A stretch of 64,000 nucleotides of DNA from Streptomyces morookaense (GCF_013030945.1 NZ_JABBXF010000035.1:1-64000); one strand, 5' to 3'. Positions 26,570 through 34,802 are shown, counted from the first letter of the stretch. The notes: generated by a model not told the origin, from the letters alone. Translations and numbers: made by a program.

Positions 26570-27472
26570 TCAGCCGGAGTTGCTCCCCTTGAAGACCTCG
26601 ATCAGGCTGGTGAAGCTGTCGCCGGAACGGCCGTCCGCGAGGCCGCGCCGGAAGGCGTCCTGCACGGCGGCGGGGAGCGTGGCGTCGGTCCCGGAGTCCC
26701 GGGCGGTGTGGACGATGTGGTCGACGCCCGCCGCACACATGGCGAGCCTGTCGACGTCGCCGGGGTGCTCGCCCTTGTCGATCCGCGGGGTGTAGAACGC
26801 GAGGAACCCGGGCAGCGAGGCCACGGTGGACGTGGCGTAGGGCAGGAACTCCCCGGCGGAGATGCCGTTCGCCCCGGCCACGGCGAGGGCGTGGAGCCAG
26901 CCCGTCATGGAGGTCCAGAAGATGTCCATCTGGAGCTGGTAGTACAGCGCCGCAAGGCCCGGGTCCTCGCCGCGGTAGTCGGTGGCGGTCAGTACCTGCA
27001 GGGTGGCCGCGTGGGTCTCGAAGACCTCCCTGGGGCCGCTGTAGAAGGTCGCGGACTCCTCCGGCCTGCCGATGCCGGAGGGCGGGACCTGGACCCCGCC
27101 GGTGAGGTGCCGGGCGCCGTGCCCGTCCGCCCACACGGCCGCTTCGCGGGCCTTCGCGGGCGTGTCAGAGCTGAGGTTGACGAGGACGCGGCCGGCGAGG
27201 GCGGACGCGGCGGGCTCCAGGACGGCGTACATCGCGTCGTAGTCGGTGAGGCTGAGGATCACCAACTCGTCGGCGGCCAGGGCCGCTTCGACGGTGGCGG
27301 CGCGGGTGGCGCCCTCCGCGGCCAGCTCCTCGGCCCGGGCGGCGGTGCGGTTCCACACGGTCACGGGGTGGCCGGCGGCCAGGAAGGCGCGCGTCATGGC
27401 CTGCCCCATGGGGCCGAGACCGATGACGGTGACGGACTGCTTGCTCGTGGTGCTGTTGCTCGTGGTGCTCAC
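26570..27472 (-). CDS. NAD(P)-binding oxidoreductase of the imine-reductase/HIBADH type
   Basis: The 300-aa protein has an N-terminal Rossmann motif VIGLGPMGQAMTRAFL, NRTAARA for NADP binding, and a helical C-terminal dimerisation domain. In place of the usual catalytic Lys of hydroxyacid dehydrogenases the segment reads YQLQMDIFWTSMTG; loss of Lys is typical of imine-reductase-like members, so an imine or other C=N substrate is possible. GTG 27472 is chosen because AGAGGGGG lies just upstream. It diverges from a TetR gene across two 19-bp operators and is therefore its likely target. Confidence 0.88.
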   Translation of the reverse strand: MSTTSNSTTSKQSVTVIGLGPMGQAMTRAFLAAGHPVTVWNRTAARAEELAAEGATRAATVEAALAADELVILSLTDYDAMYAVLEPAASALAGRVLVNLSSDTPAKAREAAVWADGHGARHLTGGVQVPPSGIGRPEESATFYSGPREVFETHAATLQVLTATDYRGEDPGLAALYYQLQMDIFWTSMTGWLHALAVAGANGISAGEFLPYATSTVASLPGFLAFYTPRIDKGEHPGDVDRLAMCAAGVDHIVHTARDSGTDATLPAAVQDAFRRGLADGRSGDSFTSLIEVFKGSNSG

Positions 27473-27481
27473 GAAAACCCC

Positions 27482-27541
27482 CTCTAGAACGAACGCTCTA
27501 TCCAGGGATGAAGCTAGCACAGCTCTAGAACGAACGCTCTA
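27482..27541. promoter_or_regulatory. Twin TetR operators in the divergent promoter
   Basis: The identical 19-mer CTCTAGAACGAACGCTCTA occurs at 27482-27500 and 27523-27541, 41 bp apart (close to four helical turns). Each contains the imperfect palindrome TAGAACG-AA-CGCTCTA. Position between a TetR gene and its neighbour makes this an almost certain operator pair for autoregulation and control of the oxidoreductase. Confidence 0.85.
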
Positions 27542-27564
27542 CTCAATTCCGATAGGCTTGCGCC

Positions 27565-28167
27565 GTGAAGACGAACGCAGAGCAGGAGGACACCGCCCTC
27601 AGCACCCGCGAGCGGGTGGTCCGGGCGGCCTCACGCCTGATGCAGCGCCAGGGCTACGACGGCACCGGCATCAAGCAGATCGCCCAGGAGGCCGGCGCCA
27701 CGCTCGGCTCCGTCTACCACTTCTTCCCGGGCGGGAAGCAGGAGTTGGCCGTCGCGGCCGTGCACTACGGCGACGTGGAGTTCGCGGACATCCTGCGCGA
27801 GGTGCTGTACAGCGACGAGGACCCGGCACAGGCGGTCGTCACCTGCACACAGGTCCTCGCGGAGGGGCTGCGCGCCTCCGACTGGGCCGACGGCTGCCCC
27901 GTCACGGCCACCGCCCTCGGCTCGGCGGGCCGCGCCCCCGACATCCAGCGGGCCGCGGCCGACGCGTTCGCCAACTGGCGGGACATCGTGGCGCAGGCGC
28001 TGCACCGGGCGGGCATCGGCGAGGCCGACGCCCGCGACCTGGGGTGGACGGTCATCAACACGCTGGAGGGTGCGGAGTTCGCCGCGCAGGCGGCGCAGAG
28101 CGACGAGCCGCTGCGGATCGCCGGGGAGCATCTGGCGCGGCTGATCGGGTCGTACCGGGCGGCCTGA
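27565..28167 (+). CDS. TetR-family regulator
   Basis: The 200-aa protein has the TetR HTH at about residues 14-60 (RERVVRAASRLMQRQGYDG, then TGIKQIAQEAGATLGSVYHFFPGGKQEL) and a C-terminal TetR_C-like ligand domain containing GCPVTATAL. The GSVYHFFPGGK pattern is characteristic of the YcdC/LmrA-QacR-like subgroup that controls redox or efflux genes. GTG 27565 starts it; the twin operators lie immediately upstream. A second possible target is the MFS exporter that converges on it, although that gene has its own SoxR-like promoter. Confidence 0.95.
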   Translation: MKTNAEQEDTALSTRERVVRAASRLMQRQGYDGTGIKQIAQEAGATLGSVYHFFPGGKQELAVAAVHYGDVEFADILREVLYSDEDPAQAVVTCTQVLAEGLRASDWADGCPVTATALGSAGRAPDIQRAAADAFANWRDIVAQALHRAGIGEADARDLGWTVINTLEGAEFAAQAAQSDEPLRIAGEHLARLIGSYRAA

Positions 28168-28171
28168 CCGG

Positions 28172-29629
28172 TCACCGCGACGCCGGGCGGCCGGAGTTGG
28201 CCCCTCCGAGGAGGGCGGCGGCGAGGACGGCCGTGCCGAGCAGCACGCCCACCACGCACCACAGGGCCACCGAGAAACCGTGCACCGTGGCCTCGGCGGG
28301 GGTGCCCGCGAACGCGGCGGCGCTCGTGGCGGCCACGGTGTTGAGCACGGACGCGCCGAGGGCTCCGCCGGTCTGCTGTGCCGTGCTCACCATGGCCGAG
28401 GTGACCCCGGCGTCCCGGGGCGCGACGCCCGCGGTGGCGGTGGCCATCGCCGTCATGTTGGCGGCGCCCATGCCCAGCCCGGTGAGGACGAGCCCGGGCA
28501 GCACCCCGGTGACGTACGACGAGTCGACGCGCAGCTGCGCCAGTACGCACATGCCCGCCGCGGCCACCAGCAGGCCCGGCACCACGATCAGCCGGGGCGC
28601 GACGCGCGGCACCAGCCGGGCGGCGATCTGCGTGGAGCTCAGGATCATCGACGCCGTGAGGGGGAGGAAGGCCAGGCCGGTGCGCACCGCGGAGAAGCCG
28701 AGGACGACCTGGAGGTAGTAGGTCATGAAGAGGAACATGCCGAACATGGCGACCGGCGAAAGCCAGGATGTCAGGAAGGCACCGGCCCGCTGACGGTGCA
28801 TCACGATCCGCAGCGGCAGCAGCGGTTCGGGGATACGGGCCTGCCGGACGACGAACGCGGCCAGCAGGACGGCACCGCCGCCGAACAGCCCGAGCACCGC
28901 CCCGTCACCCCAGCCCCGGGACTCGGCCTCGGCGGCGGCGTACACCACCGCGGCCATGCCGCCTGCGCCGAGCACGGCCCCGGCCACGTCGAGCCGGCCC
29001 CGGTCCACGCTCGGGGTGGCCGGTTCGTCCAGCACCGTCAGCGCCCCGGCCAGCACGAGGAGGACGACCGGCACGCCGACGTACATGCACCAGCGCCACT
29101 CCAGGTACTCGGTGAGCACGCCGCCCGCTATCAGCCCGCAGGCCGAGCCCGCCCCGGCGATGGCACCGAAGATGCCGAACGCCTTGCCGCGCTCCTTCGG
29201 GTCGGTGAACGTCGTGGTCAGCAGCGACATCGCGGCGGGCGTGAGCAGCGCGGCGCACGCGCCCTGCAGGGCGCGCCCCGCGAACAGCATGCCGGGCGCG
29301 GTGGCGGCCCCGCCGACGGCGGAGGCCAGACCGAAACCGGCCACTCCGGCGACGAACGCGCGCTTGCGGCCGAGGAGATCGGCGATCCGGCCGCCGAGGA
29401 GGAGCAGTCCGCCGTAGGCGAGGGAGTAGGAGGTGATGACCCACTGCCTGCTGCCGTCGCCCATGTGCAGGGCCTTCTGCGCGGTGGGGAGGGCGATGTT
29501 GACGACGGTGCCGTCGAGGAGGATCAGCAGCTGGGCCAACCCGACAACGGCCAGGCCCCACCAGCGCCTGGAGGAGGTGGGCGGGGCCTGCTGCGCCGTG
29601 ACGGTTGTTGTGGTTGTTGCCTGGGTCAT
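28172..29629 (-). CDS. DHA2-family MFS exporter with SoxR-type promoter
   Basis: The 485-aa protein has 14 predicted membrane helices: TM1 LLDGTVVNIALPTAQ (motif D), loop GGRIADLLGRKRAF (motif A) and TM5 GSACGLIAGGVLTEYL (motif C). It is a proton-coupled drug exporter. The ATG at 29629 lies exactly at the expected +1 of a promoter with a SoxR-box, so the message should be leaderless and the pump induced by redox-cycling compounds. SoxR controlling transporters in Streptomyces is known (for instance with actinorhodin); this target is inferred from the site. Confidence 0.93.
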   Translation of the reverse strand: MTQATTTTTVTAQQAPPTSSRRWWGLAVVGLAQLLILLDGTVVNIALPTAQKALHMGDGSRQWVITSYSLAYGGLLLLGGRIADLLGRKRAFVAGVAGFGLASAVGGAATAPGMLFAGRALQGACAALLTPAAMSLLTTTFTDPKERGKAFGIFGAIAGAGSACGLIAGGVLTEYLEWRWCMYVGVPVVLLVLAGALTVLDEPATPSVDRGRLDVAGAVLGAGGMAAVVYAAAEAESRGWGDGAVLGLFGGGAVLLAAFVVRQARIPEPLLPLRIVMHRQRAGAFLTSWLSPVAMFGMFLFMTYYLQVVLGFSAVRTGLAFLPLTASMILSSTQIAARLVPRVAPRLIVVPGLLVAAAGMCVLAQLRVDSSYVTGVLPGLVLTGLGMGAANMTAMATATAGVAPRDAGVTSAMVSTAQQTGGALGASVLNTVAATSAAAFAGTPAEATVHGFSVALWCVVGVLLGTAVLAAALLGGANSGRPASR

Positions 29630-29636
29630 GACGGGA

Positions 29637-29667
29637 ACCGTAGGACCTCAAGCTTGCTTGAGGTCAA
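29637..29667 (-). promoter_or_regulatory. SoxR-box promoter of the DHA2 exporter
   Basis: On the minus strand -35 TTGACC, a 19-bp spacer and -10 TACGGT flank CCTCAAGCAAGCTTGAGG, an 18-bp inverted repeat identical in its arms to the E. coli SoxR box (CCTCAAG...CTTGAGG). Frame and spacing copy the soxS promoter. The exporter ATG lies 7 bases after the -10. The -35 overlaps the stop codon of the upstream DUF397 gene. Confidence 0.8.
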
Positions 29668-29870
29668 TGGCGGAACGGTTCGAGCAAGTGGTCGGCCTTG
29701 CCGGCCTTGATGTCGCGGATGAGGTTGCGGAGCGCTTCGCGGGTGTCGGTGACGTAGTGGTCCTCGGCACCGGCGACGGCGATGTAGGCGTTGCCGGCCG
29801 GGTCGGTGCCTATTCGGAAGCAGTTGTTGCCGGCGCCGCAGAACGGCTCTTCCCAGGTGATCTGGTTCAT
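29664..29870 (-). CDS. DUF397 protein, WhiJ-system small partner
   Basis: The 68-aa protein (MNQITWEEPFCGAGNNCFRIG start, with DPAGNAYIAVAG, and DTREALRNLIRDIKAG) belongs to DUF397, small proteins encoded with WhiJ-like regulators in Streptomyces development. ATG 29870 has AGGAAGG upstream and is 11 bp from the stop of the XRE gene, so they form one operon. In the best-studied relatives the small partner is proposed to antagonise the WhiJ-type repressor. The Cys pair (C11, C17) differs from the single conserved Cys in many members. Confidence 0.85.
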   Translation of the reverse strand: MNQITWEEPFCGAGNNCFRIGTDPAGNAYIAVAGAEDHYVTDTREALRNLIRDIKAGKADHLLEPFRH

Positions 29871-29881
29871 GACTGCCTTCC

Positions 29882-30733
29882 TCAGAGTTCTCGCGCAATG
29901 GCCTGGATGAAATCGCGGGAGCGACCCTGATCGAGGGCAGCGCGCTCCATCCAGTCCAAGTGCGCCCGGTACCGGGCGAGCTGGGATTCCGCGTGCTCGA
30001 ATCGCGGACCGCCTGCCGAATCCAGCTCGACGGTGTCGAGTTGGGGCACGATCCCCTCGGCGTACAACGTCGCGTGCCCTGCGCCGGGAAACCCTCCCGC
30101 CTCGTACGGCAGCGCCCGCAGCACGACGTTCTCGCGTTCGGACATGAGCAGAAGGTGGTTCAGCTGCTCCAGCAGCACCTTGCGGCCCCCGAACTGCATA
30201 CGGAGCGCCGCCTCGTGCATGTATCCGACGTACTCCAGCGGGTTGTTCCGCTCCAGGACCTGCTGGCGCTGCATGCGGTGCGCCACATGCAGTTCGACTT
30301 CCAGCCTGGGCAGGGCCGGAAGCACTGCGTCGAAGATCGCACGGGCGTAGCTCTCCGTCTGGAAGAGCCCGGGCAGGTGCATGATCTGTGACGTGCGCAC
30401 CCGGACCGCATGCCACTCCAGCTCCGCGATGTCCAGCATTCCCGCGGGCACCGAGCCACGGAACCTCTCCCACCAGCCACGGGCCCGCTCCGACGCCATG
30501 GCCATGAGTGCCGCGATGTAATCCTCGTCGGTGCAGGCATAGTTCGTCGCCAGGGTGCGGACGCGTTCGGGGGTGATGGCGCGTACGCCCGACTCGATGT
30601 TGGAGATCTTCGTACGGTCGATGCCGAGCAGCCGGGCCGCGTAGTCGGCCGAAACACCGGCAGCCATACGCATTTTGCGCAGCTCGGCTCCCAGCCGCTT
30701 CTGCCGTTCGGTGGGCGTCGTCCTGGGTGGCAT
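29882..30733 (-). CDS. WhiJ-like XRE regulator with DUF5753 domain
   Basis: The 283-aa protein has an XRE helix-turn-helix at about residues 12-66 (LGAELRKMRMAAGVSADYAARLLGI then DRTKISNIESGVRAITPERV) and a C-terminal DUF5753 domain (about 95-275) with PGLFQTESYARAIF and HEAALRMQFGG. This pairing defines the WhiJ-like family, many copies of which occur in each streptomycete and tie to developmental and antibiotic control. ATG 30733 follows GGAAGAG. It is operonic with the DUF397 gene and divergent from the ATPase-like gene, with two direct repeats between them as the probable operator. Confidence 0.94.
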   Translation of the reverse strand: MPPRTTPTERQKRLGAELRKMRMAAGVSADYAARLLGIDRTKISNIESGVRAITPERVRTLATNYACTDEDYIAALMAMASERARGWWERFRGSVPAGMLDIAELEWHAVRVRTSQIMHLPGLFQTESYARAIFDAVLPALPRLEVELHVAHRMQRQQVLERNNPLEYVGYMHEAALRMQFGGRKVLLEQLNHLLLMSERENVVLRALPYEAGGFPGAGHATLYAEGIVPQLDTVELDSAGGPRFEHAESQLARYRAHLDWMERAALDQGRSRDFIQAIAREL

Positions 30734-30797
30734 GCGCTCTTCCTACAGTTTCCGGACCGACCGCTCCCGTCCAGGAAGCCACACCTCACCCGTTCGA

Positions 30798-30837
30798 GGC
30801 AATGGCCCCCCAGCGGGTGGCAATAGTGCCCCCAGCG
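30798..30837. promoter_or_regulatory. Direct-repeat operator in the WhiJ-like divergent promoter
   Basis: GGCAATGGCCCCCCAGCG (30798) and GGCAATAGTGCCCCCAGCG (30819) are direct repeats 21 bp apart, that is two helical turns, each with a GGCA/TGCC-like dyad. They lie between the XRE gene and the ATPase-like gene. They probably bind the XRE protein cooperatively. Confidence 0.55.
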
Positions 30838-31000
30838 TGACTACCTTCAATGGCGCACCGCCAACGCAACCGCGCAGCCGGAAGTGCATCGCGCAGGCAC
30901 GCCCGTACCCTCCTGCCCTGGGAGCGGCGTGCCCGCGCCAGGGAGACGAGCCACCGGTCACGCGAGCCCCAACACACCCCACCGCGCCGGGAGTCGCCGT

Positions 31001-31480
31001 ATGCCCGCACGCCTCTGCCCCCTCTTCACGCCGCATCGCGAGCCCTCCCGGCTCGCGTACAGCTTCACCGTCCCCGGTGAACCCCGTTCCGCCGCCGTCG
31101 CGCGCGGCAGCGTGCGCACCGCGCTCCGCGCCCACGAGCTCGCCGACATCGAGGAACCGGCGGTCCAGGTCGTCAGCGAACTCGTCGCGTGCGCAGCCCT
31201 GTTCGCTCCGGACCAGAACCTCTACGTCTCCCTCGGCTGGCACGCCGAGACCCTGCGGATCGTCTCGTGGGATCCGCATCCACCGGGGCACCGCGACCGC
31301 GCGCTCGGCGCCGTCTGCACGGCCCGGCGGCGGCGCCGGCTGCTGCTCGCGATCGGCGTCGTCCGCGAGTGCCGCGGCACCTGGGGCGCCGCGAAGCCCG
31401 CCCCGGCCACCGAGGGGACCACGGTGTGGGCCAACCTCCCCCGCACCGGGGCGGCCGCGTACGCCGCACGACGCTGCTGA
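31001..31480 (+). CDS. GHKL ATPase-like protein with degenerate ATP site
   Basis: The 159-aa protein matches the anti-sigma-factor-like ATP-binding partner encoded with WhiJ/DUF397 genes. The fold is recognizable: N-box VVSELVACA, strand LRIVSWDPHP and the C-terminal GTTVWANLP. The N-box Asn is replaced by Cys64 and the G-box is replaced by a run of arginines (ARRRRRLLL), so ATP binding is doubtful. ATG 31001 has GGGAG eight bases upstream; the frame is open further upstream but unsupported. It is divergent from the XRE regulator. Confidence 0.8.
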   Translation: MPARLCPLFTPHREPSRLAYSFTVPGEPRSAAVARGSVRTALRAHELADIEEPAVQVVSELVACAALFAPDQNLYVSLGWHAETLRIVSWDPHPPGHRDRALGAVCTARRRRRLLLAIGVVRECRGTWGAAKPAPATEGTTVWANLPRTGAAAYAARRC

Positions 31481-31484
31481 GGCG

Positions 31485-32249
31485 TCACTCCGTGCTGTCC
31501 CCCTGCGACCGCAGCCCGACACCCAGGATGCCCTCCCATTCGGTGAGTTCCTCGACCAGCGGGTGCGCCGGGCCCCTGCCCTCCAGGGAGAGGACCACCC
31601 CGGCCTCCTTGACCTTGCCGTGGCCGGTCCGGTCCTGGGAGTCGGCGTCGATCTGGACGTCCGTGACCCGGAAGCCGTTCCTGGTGCACAGCTCCAGCAC
31701 CCGGCCCAGCAGCCCGCGGCGCGTCCGGTAGCACAGGCGGAGTTCGACGCGCTGGGTCACCGGGACGCCGGTCGCCATGCGGCGGGTCACCAGGGGGAAG
31801 CCGCGCACCACCAGGAAGTGGACGAGGGTCGCGGCGGCGCCGAGGAGCGGCAGGCCGCCGCCGCAGGACATGCCGACGGCGCACGTCAGCCATATCGTCG
31901 CGGCCGTGGTCAGGCCGCGCACCGCGTCGCGGCGGACGAAGATGAGCCCGCCGCCGATGAAGCCGATACCGGAGACGATCTGTGCGGCGACCCGCGAGGG
32001 GTCCACACTGAAGCCGTCGAGGCCGACCACGGCACCGAAGCCGTGGATGGAGACCTCCATGAACAGCGCACTGCCCACCCCGACGAGGGTGTGCGTGCGC
32101 AGCCCCGCGCTCTTCTGGTGTAACTCCCGTTCCAGGCCGATCAGCGAGGAGAGCAGCAGGGCTATCGCCAACTCGGTGAACTGACGGGCTCCTTGTCCGG
32201 TACCGAGGTCGAAGAGAGGGGCGGGGCCATGCGCGGCGGTGAGAAGCAT
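31485..32249 (-). CDS. MgtC/SapB-family membrane protein
   Basis: The 254-aa protein has four to five N-terminal helices with the MgtC signatures SSLIGLERELHQKSAGLRTH and GIGFIGGGLIFVR, and a C-terminal ACT-like cytoplasmic domain (about 160-250, RVELRLCYRTRRGLLGRVLE). MgtC proteins help cells live at low magnesium and modulate the F-ATPase; they are not transporters themselves. Start ATG 32249 is chosen from the alignment with the family; the frame continues upstream antisense to the next gene. Converges with the ATPase-like gene at 5 bp. A Mg-riboswitch locus lies 10 kb away. Confidence 0.92.
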   Translation of the reverse strand: MLLTAAHGPAPLFDLGTGQGARQFTELAIALLLSSLIGLERELHQKSAGLRTHTLVGVGSALFMEVSIHGFGAVVGLDGFSVDPSRVAAQIVSGIGFIGGGLIFVRRDAVRGLTTAATIWLTCAVGMSCGGGLPLLGAAATLVHFLVVRGFPLVTRRMATGVPVTQRVELRLCYRTRRGLLGRVLELCTRNGFRVTDVQIDADSQDRTGHGKVKEAGVVLSLEGRGPAHPLVEELTEWEGILGVGLRSQGDSTE

Positions 32250-32340
32250 GACGTCGATTGTGGCCGGAAACCCACTGGCCGAAAAGGGGAGTTGGCTGCC
32301 CACTACCGCCCATGCGCCCACGGTGGTTTCCTCCTGCACC

Positions 32341-33612
32341 ATGAGACGCACAGAGAAGACCCTCATAGCCCTGCTGGCCTGCGCCCCGCTGGCCCTGTCC
32401 GCACTGTCCGTCCCGGCCGCCGCCGCGCAGCGGGCCCCCGTCCCGCCCACCGTCGAGGAACAGCGCCTCGACGGGCCGGTCCCGCAGGAGATCCTGCGCC
32501 GCAGCGGCTTCGACGACGTCGCCCCCGCCTTCGCCCGTGCCCTGGCGCGCACCCGCACCGCCGCCCAGGCGGACCGGCTCGCCGCCGCCGACGGCCGGCG
32601 GCTGTGGCGCCGGGCCGTCGACCGCGTCCAGGGCCGCGGCCCGGCCCGCGGGGACCTGAGCCGGGACGACGACCGCCCGCTGTACTGGGCCCGGCTGGGG
32701 ATGACGCGCGCGCTGCGCGAGTGGCGGCCGGCGTTCCCGCTGGCGGAGCGGGAACGGAACGTGCTGATAGACAAGGTGGAGCGCGGCTCGCGCGGCCAGG
32801 ACTCGATCGACCTGCCGGCGGGGCAGCACGTGAAGCGCGTGCTGATCACGGGCTTCGACCCGTTCCAGCTCGACGCGGACGTGCGCCGCTCGAACCCGTC
32901 GGGCGCGGCGGCCCTGGCCCTGGACGGCACGACCCTCGACACCCCGTCCGGCCCCGCCCGCATCGAGGCGGCCCTCTTCCCCGTGCGCTGGGACGACTTC
33001 GCGGACGGGGTCGTGGAACGGACCCTGCTCCCGTACTTCCGCCCGGGACCGCACCAGGTCGACTACTTCACCACGATCAGCCAGGGCCGCCCGGGCCGCT
33101 TCGACGTGGAGCGCACCAACGGGGCGTGGCGCGGCGGCTATCCGGACAACGTCCGCGTCTCCCGCACGGAGCCGGTCCCCGTCCCGTCCGGCGTGCCGAC
33201 CGTGCACCCGCAGCCGCAGTGGACGTCCACCACGCTCCCGTACGCGGCGATCACGGCCGCGAGGACGGGTCCGTTCCCGGTGTACGACCACACGGCCGTG
33301 ACCGAGATCCCGGCCGGCGGGACGGCCCCCGTCGACCGCCCGGACGGCCCGACCCCGGGGTCGGCGGCCCGCGCGGGCGGCGGTGGCGACTACCTCTCGA
33401 ACGAGATCGCCTACCGGGCGACGCTGCTGCGGGACGCGCTGCACCTGCGGGTGCCGGGCGGCCATCTGCACACGCCGGTGCTGGAGTTCGGGAAGGACAA
33501 CACGGACAAGGTGACCGATCCCGACTTCGTCCGGAACCGGACGGCGATCACGGCCCAGGTGAGGGAGGTCATCAGGGCGGGCCTGGCAGCGGCGGACCCG
33601 CCTCGGTCATGA
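32341..33612 (+). CDS. Secreted pyroglutamyl-peptidase-like protein, Cys to Ser
   Basis: The 423-aa precursor begins with a Sec signal peptide (LIALLACAPLALSALSVPAAAA, shown as LLACAPLALSALSVPAAAA) and carries a C15 peptidase-fold domain from about residue 160: VLITGFDPF is the family signature GFxPF, DVERTN matches the catalytic Glu region and GGHLHTPVL the catalytic His377. At the nucleophile, where C15 enzymes have YLCN, this one has DYLSNEIAY, so Ser353 replaces Cys. It is either inactive, a binding protein, or a serine variant. ATG 32341 starts it. The cytoplasmic C15 enzymes are about 215 aa, so the N-terminal half is an addition. Confidence 0.85.
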   Translation: MRRTEKTLIALLACAPLALSALSVPAAAAQRAPVPPTVEEQRLDGPVPQEILRRSGFDDVAPAFARALARTRTAAQADRLAAADGRRLWRRAVDRVQGRGPARGDLSRDDDRPLYWARLGMTRALREWRPAFPLAERERNVLIDKVERGSRGQDSIDLPAGQHVKRVLITGFDPFQLDADVRRSNPSGAAALALDGTTLDTPSGPARIEAALFPVRWDDFADGVVERTLLPYFRPGPHQVDYFTTISQGRPGRFDVERTNGAWRGGYPDNVRVSRTEPVPVPSGVPTVHPQPQWTSTTLPYAAITAARTGPFPVYDHTAVTEIPAGGTAPVDRPDGPTPGSAARAGGGGDYLSNEIAYRATLLRDALHLRVPGGHLHTPVLEFGKDNTDKVTDPDFVRNRTAITAQVREVIRAGLAAADPPRS

Positions 33613-33619
33613 TGGGTGG

Positions 33620-34345
33620 ATGATCATCGCAGCAGCGCAGTTCACGGCCCGGCCGTGCGACATCGGGGCCAACACGGCCCGTATGGCCGGTTTTGTGACG
33701 GAGGCCGGGGAACAGAGCGCATCGCTCGTCGTCTTCGGCGAACTCGCCGTCACGGGCTACGAACTGGAGGCGGTCGCCGCCGACCCCGGGCGGCTGACCC
33801 TGGGCCCGGACGACCCGCGGCTCGCGCCGGTGCGGGATGCATGCCGGGCCGCGGGCGTCGCGGCGGTCGTCAACTGCCCCGGCCCGGGGCTCACGATCAG
33901 CTCGTACGTGTACGGGCCGGACGGCGCGCTCCTCGCGCACTACGACAAGCAGCACGTGACGGAGACCGAGCTCGCGGCCGGCTTCGTGGCGGGGAAGGTC
34001 GACGGACGCTTCGTCCTGGACGGCGTCCGGTTCGGCCTGGCGACCTGCTACGACGCCCACTTCCCGGACCTGGCGGAACGGGCCGCGGCCGACAAGTGCC
34101 GGGTGCTGCTGGCCAGTTCCCTGTACGGGAAGGGCGGGGGCGTCACCGAGCGGATGACCGTCTTCCCGGCCCTGGCCGCGGACAACGGCCTGTCCGTCCT
34201 GCTGGCCAACCACACGGGCCCCGCCGGCCCGTACGACGCGTGCGGGCTCAGCGGGGTGTGGGGGCCGGACGGGGCGGTCCTGGCGGAGCTGGGGGGCGGG
34301 GAGGGCCTGGTGCGGGCCGGGATCCGCCCCGCCCCGCGTGCCTAG
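33620..34345 (+). CDS. Carbon-nitrogen hydrolase, nitrilase superfamily
   Basis: The 241-aa enzyme has the Glu-Lys-Cys triad of nitrilase-like amidases: Glu41 in VVFGELAVTGYE, Lys110 in HYDKQHV and Cys143 in LATCYDAHFPD. It is a cytoplasmic omega-amidase or amidohydrolase of the branch that includes plant-type NIT2 relatives. ATG 33620 is 7 bp after the stop of the secreted C15-like gene, so the two may be co-transcribed. Its stop codon overlaps that of the converging Ohr gene (CTAG). Substrate unknown. Confidence 0.93.
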   Translation: MIIAAAQFTARPCDIGANTARMAGFVTEAGEQSASLVVFGELAVTGYELEAVAADPGRLTLGPDDPRLAPVRDACRAAGVAAVVNCPGPGLTISSYVYGPDGALLAHYDKQHVTETELAAGFVAGKVDGRFVLDGVRFGLATCYDAHFPDLAERAAADKCRVLLASSLYGKGGGVTERMTVFPALAADNGLSVLLANHTGPAGPYDACGLSGVWGPDGAVLAELGGGEGLVRAGIRPAPRA

Positions 34346-34770
34346 CGCACGGACAGGGTGACCTCGATGTTGCCGCGCGTCGCGTTCGAGTACGGGCACA
34401 CCTGGTGCGCCTTCTCCACCAGCGCGAGCGCAGTCGCCTCGTCCACGTTCGGGATGTGCGCCGAGATGGCGACCTTCAGGCCGAAGCCGCCGTCCGGCGT
34501 CTTGCCGATGCCGACCTCGGCCGTGACGGTCGAGCCGGAGATGTCGGCCTTGTCCTGGCGGGCCACGACACCCAGCGCGCCCTGGAAGCAGGCGCTGTAG
34601 CCGGCGGCGAACAGCTGCTCCGGATTGGTGCCGTTGCCGCTGCCGCCGAGCTCCTTCGGCGGATTGACGACGACGTCGAGCTTGCCGTCGTCGCTGGCGA
34701 CACGGCCGTCGCGGCCGTTCTCGGCGGTGGCGACGGCGGTGTAGGCGACGTCCACGGGCTGAACAGACAT
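34342..34770 (-). CDS. ohr: Organic hydroperoxide resistance protein Ohr
   Basis: Ohr reduces organic hydroperoxides such as those of fatty acids, using a Cys pair and lipoylated partners. The 142-aa sequence has Cys61 in GYSACFQGAL and Cys125 in VCPYSNAT, both at the standard positions, and the N-terminal YTAVATAENGRDGR with the catalytic Arg. It is 32 bp downstream of a MDR reductase gene on the same strand, and a MarR gene lies divergently upstream of that, so the unit is probably oxidant-induced. ATG 34770. Confidence 0.96.
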   Translation of the reverse strand: MSVQPVDVAYTAVATAENGRDGRVASDDGKLDVVVNPPKELGGSGNGTNPEQLFAAGYSACFQGALGVVARQDKADISGSTVTAEVGIGKTPDGGFGLKVAISAHIPNVDEATALALVEKAHQVCPYSNATRGNIEVTLSVR

Positions 34771-34802
34771 AGCAGAAACCTTTCTTGGCTTTGGTGGCAG
34801 GC

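Noticed and set aside
29645..29664. Inverted repeat ACCTCAAG/CTTGAGGT taken as a terminator of the DUF397 gene
   Set aside because: Arms match a SoxR box and it is flanked by -35 and -10 at 19 bp, so an operator explains it better; no T-run is present.
30798..30837. Direct repeats considered as a CRISPR-like array
   Set aside because: Only two units with a 2-3 base gap and no cas genes; they fit an operator in a divergent promoter.
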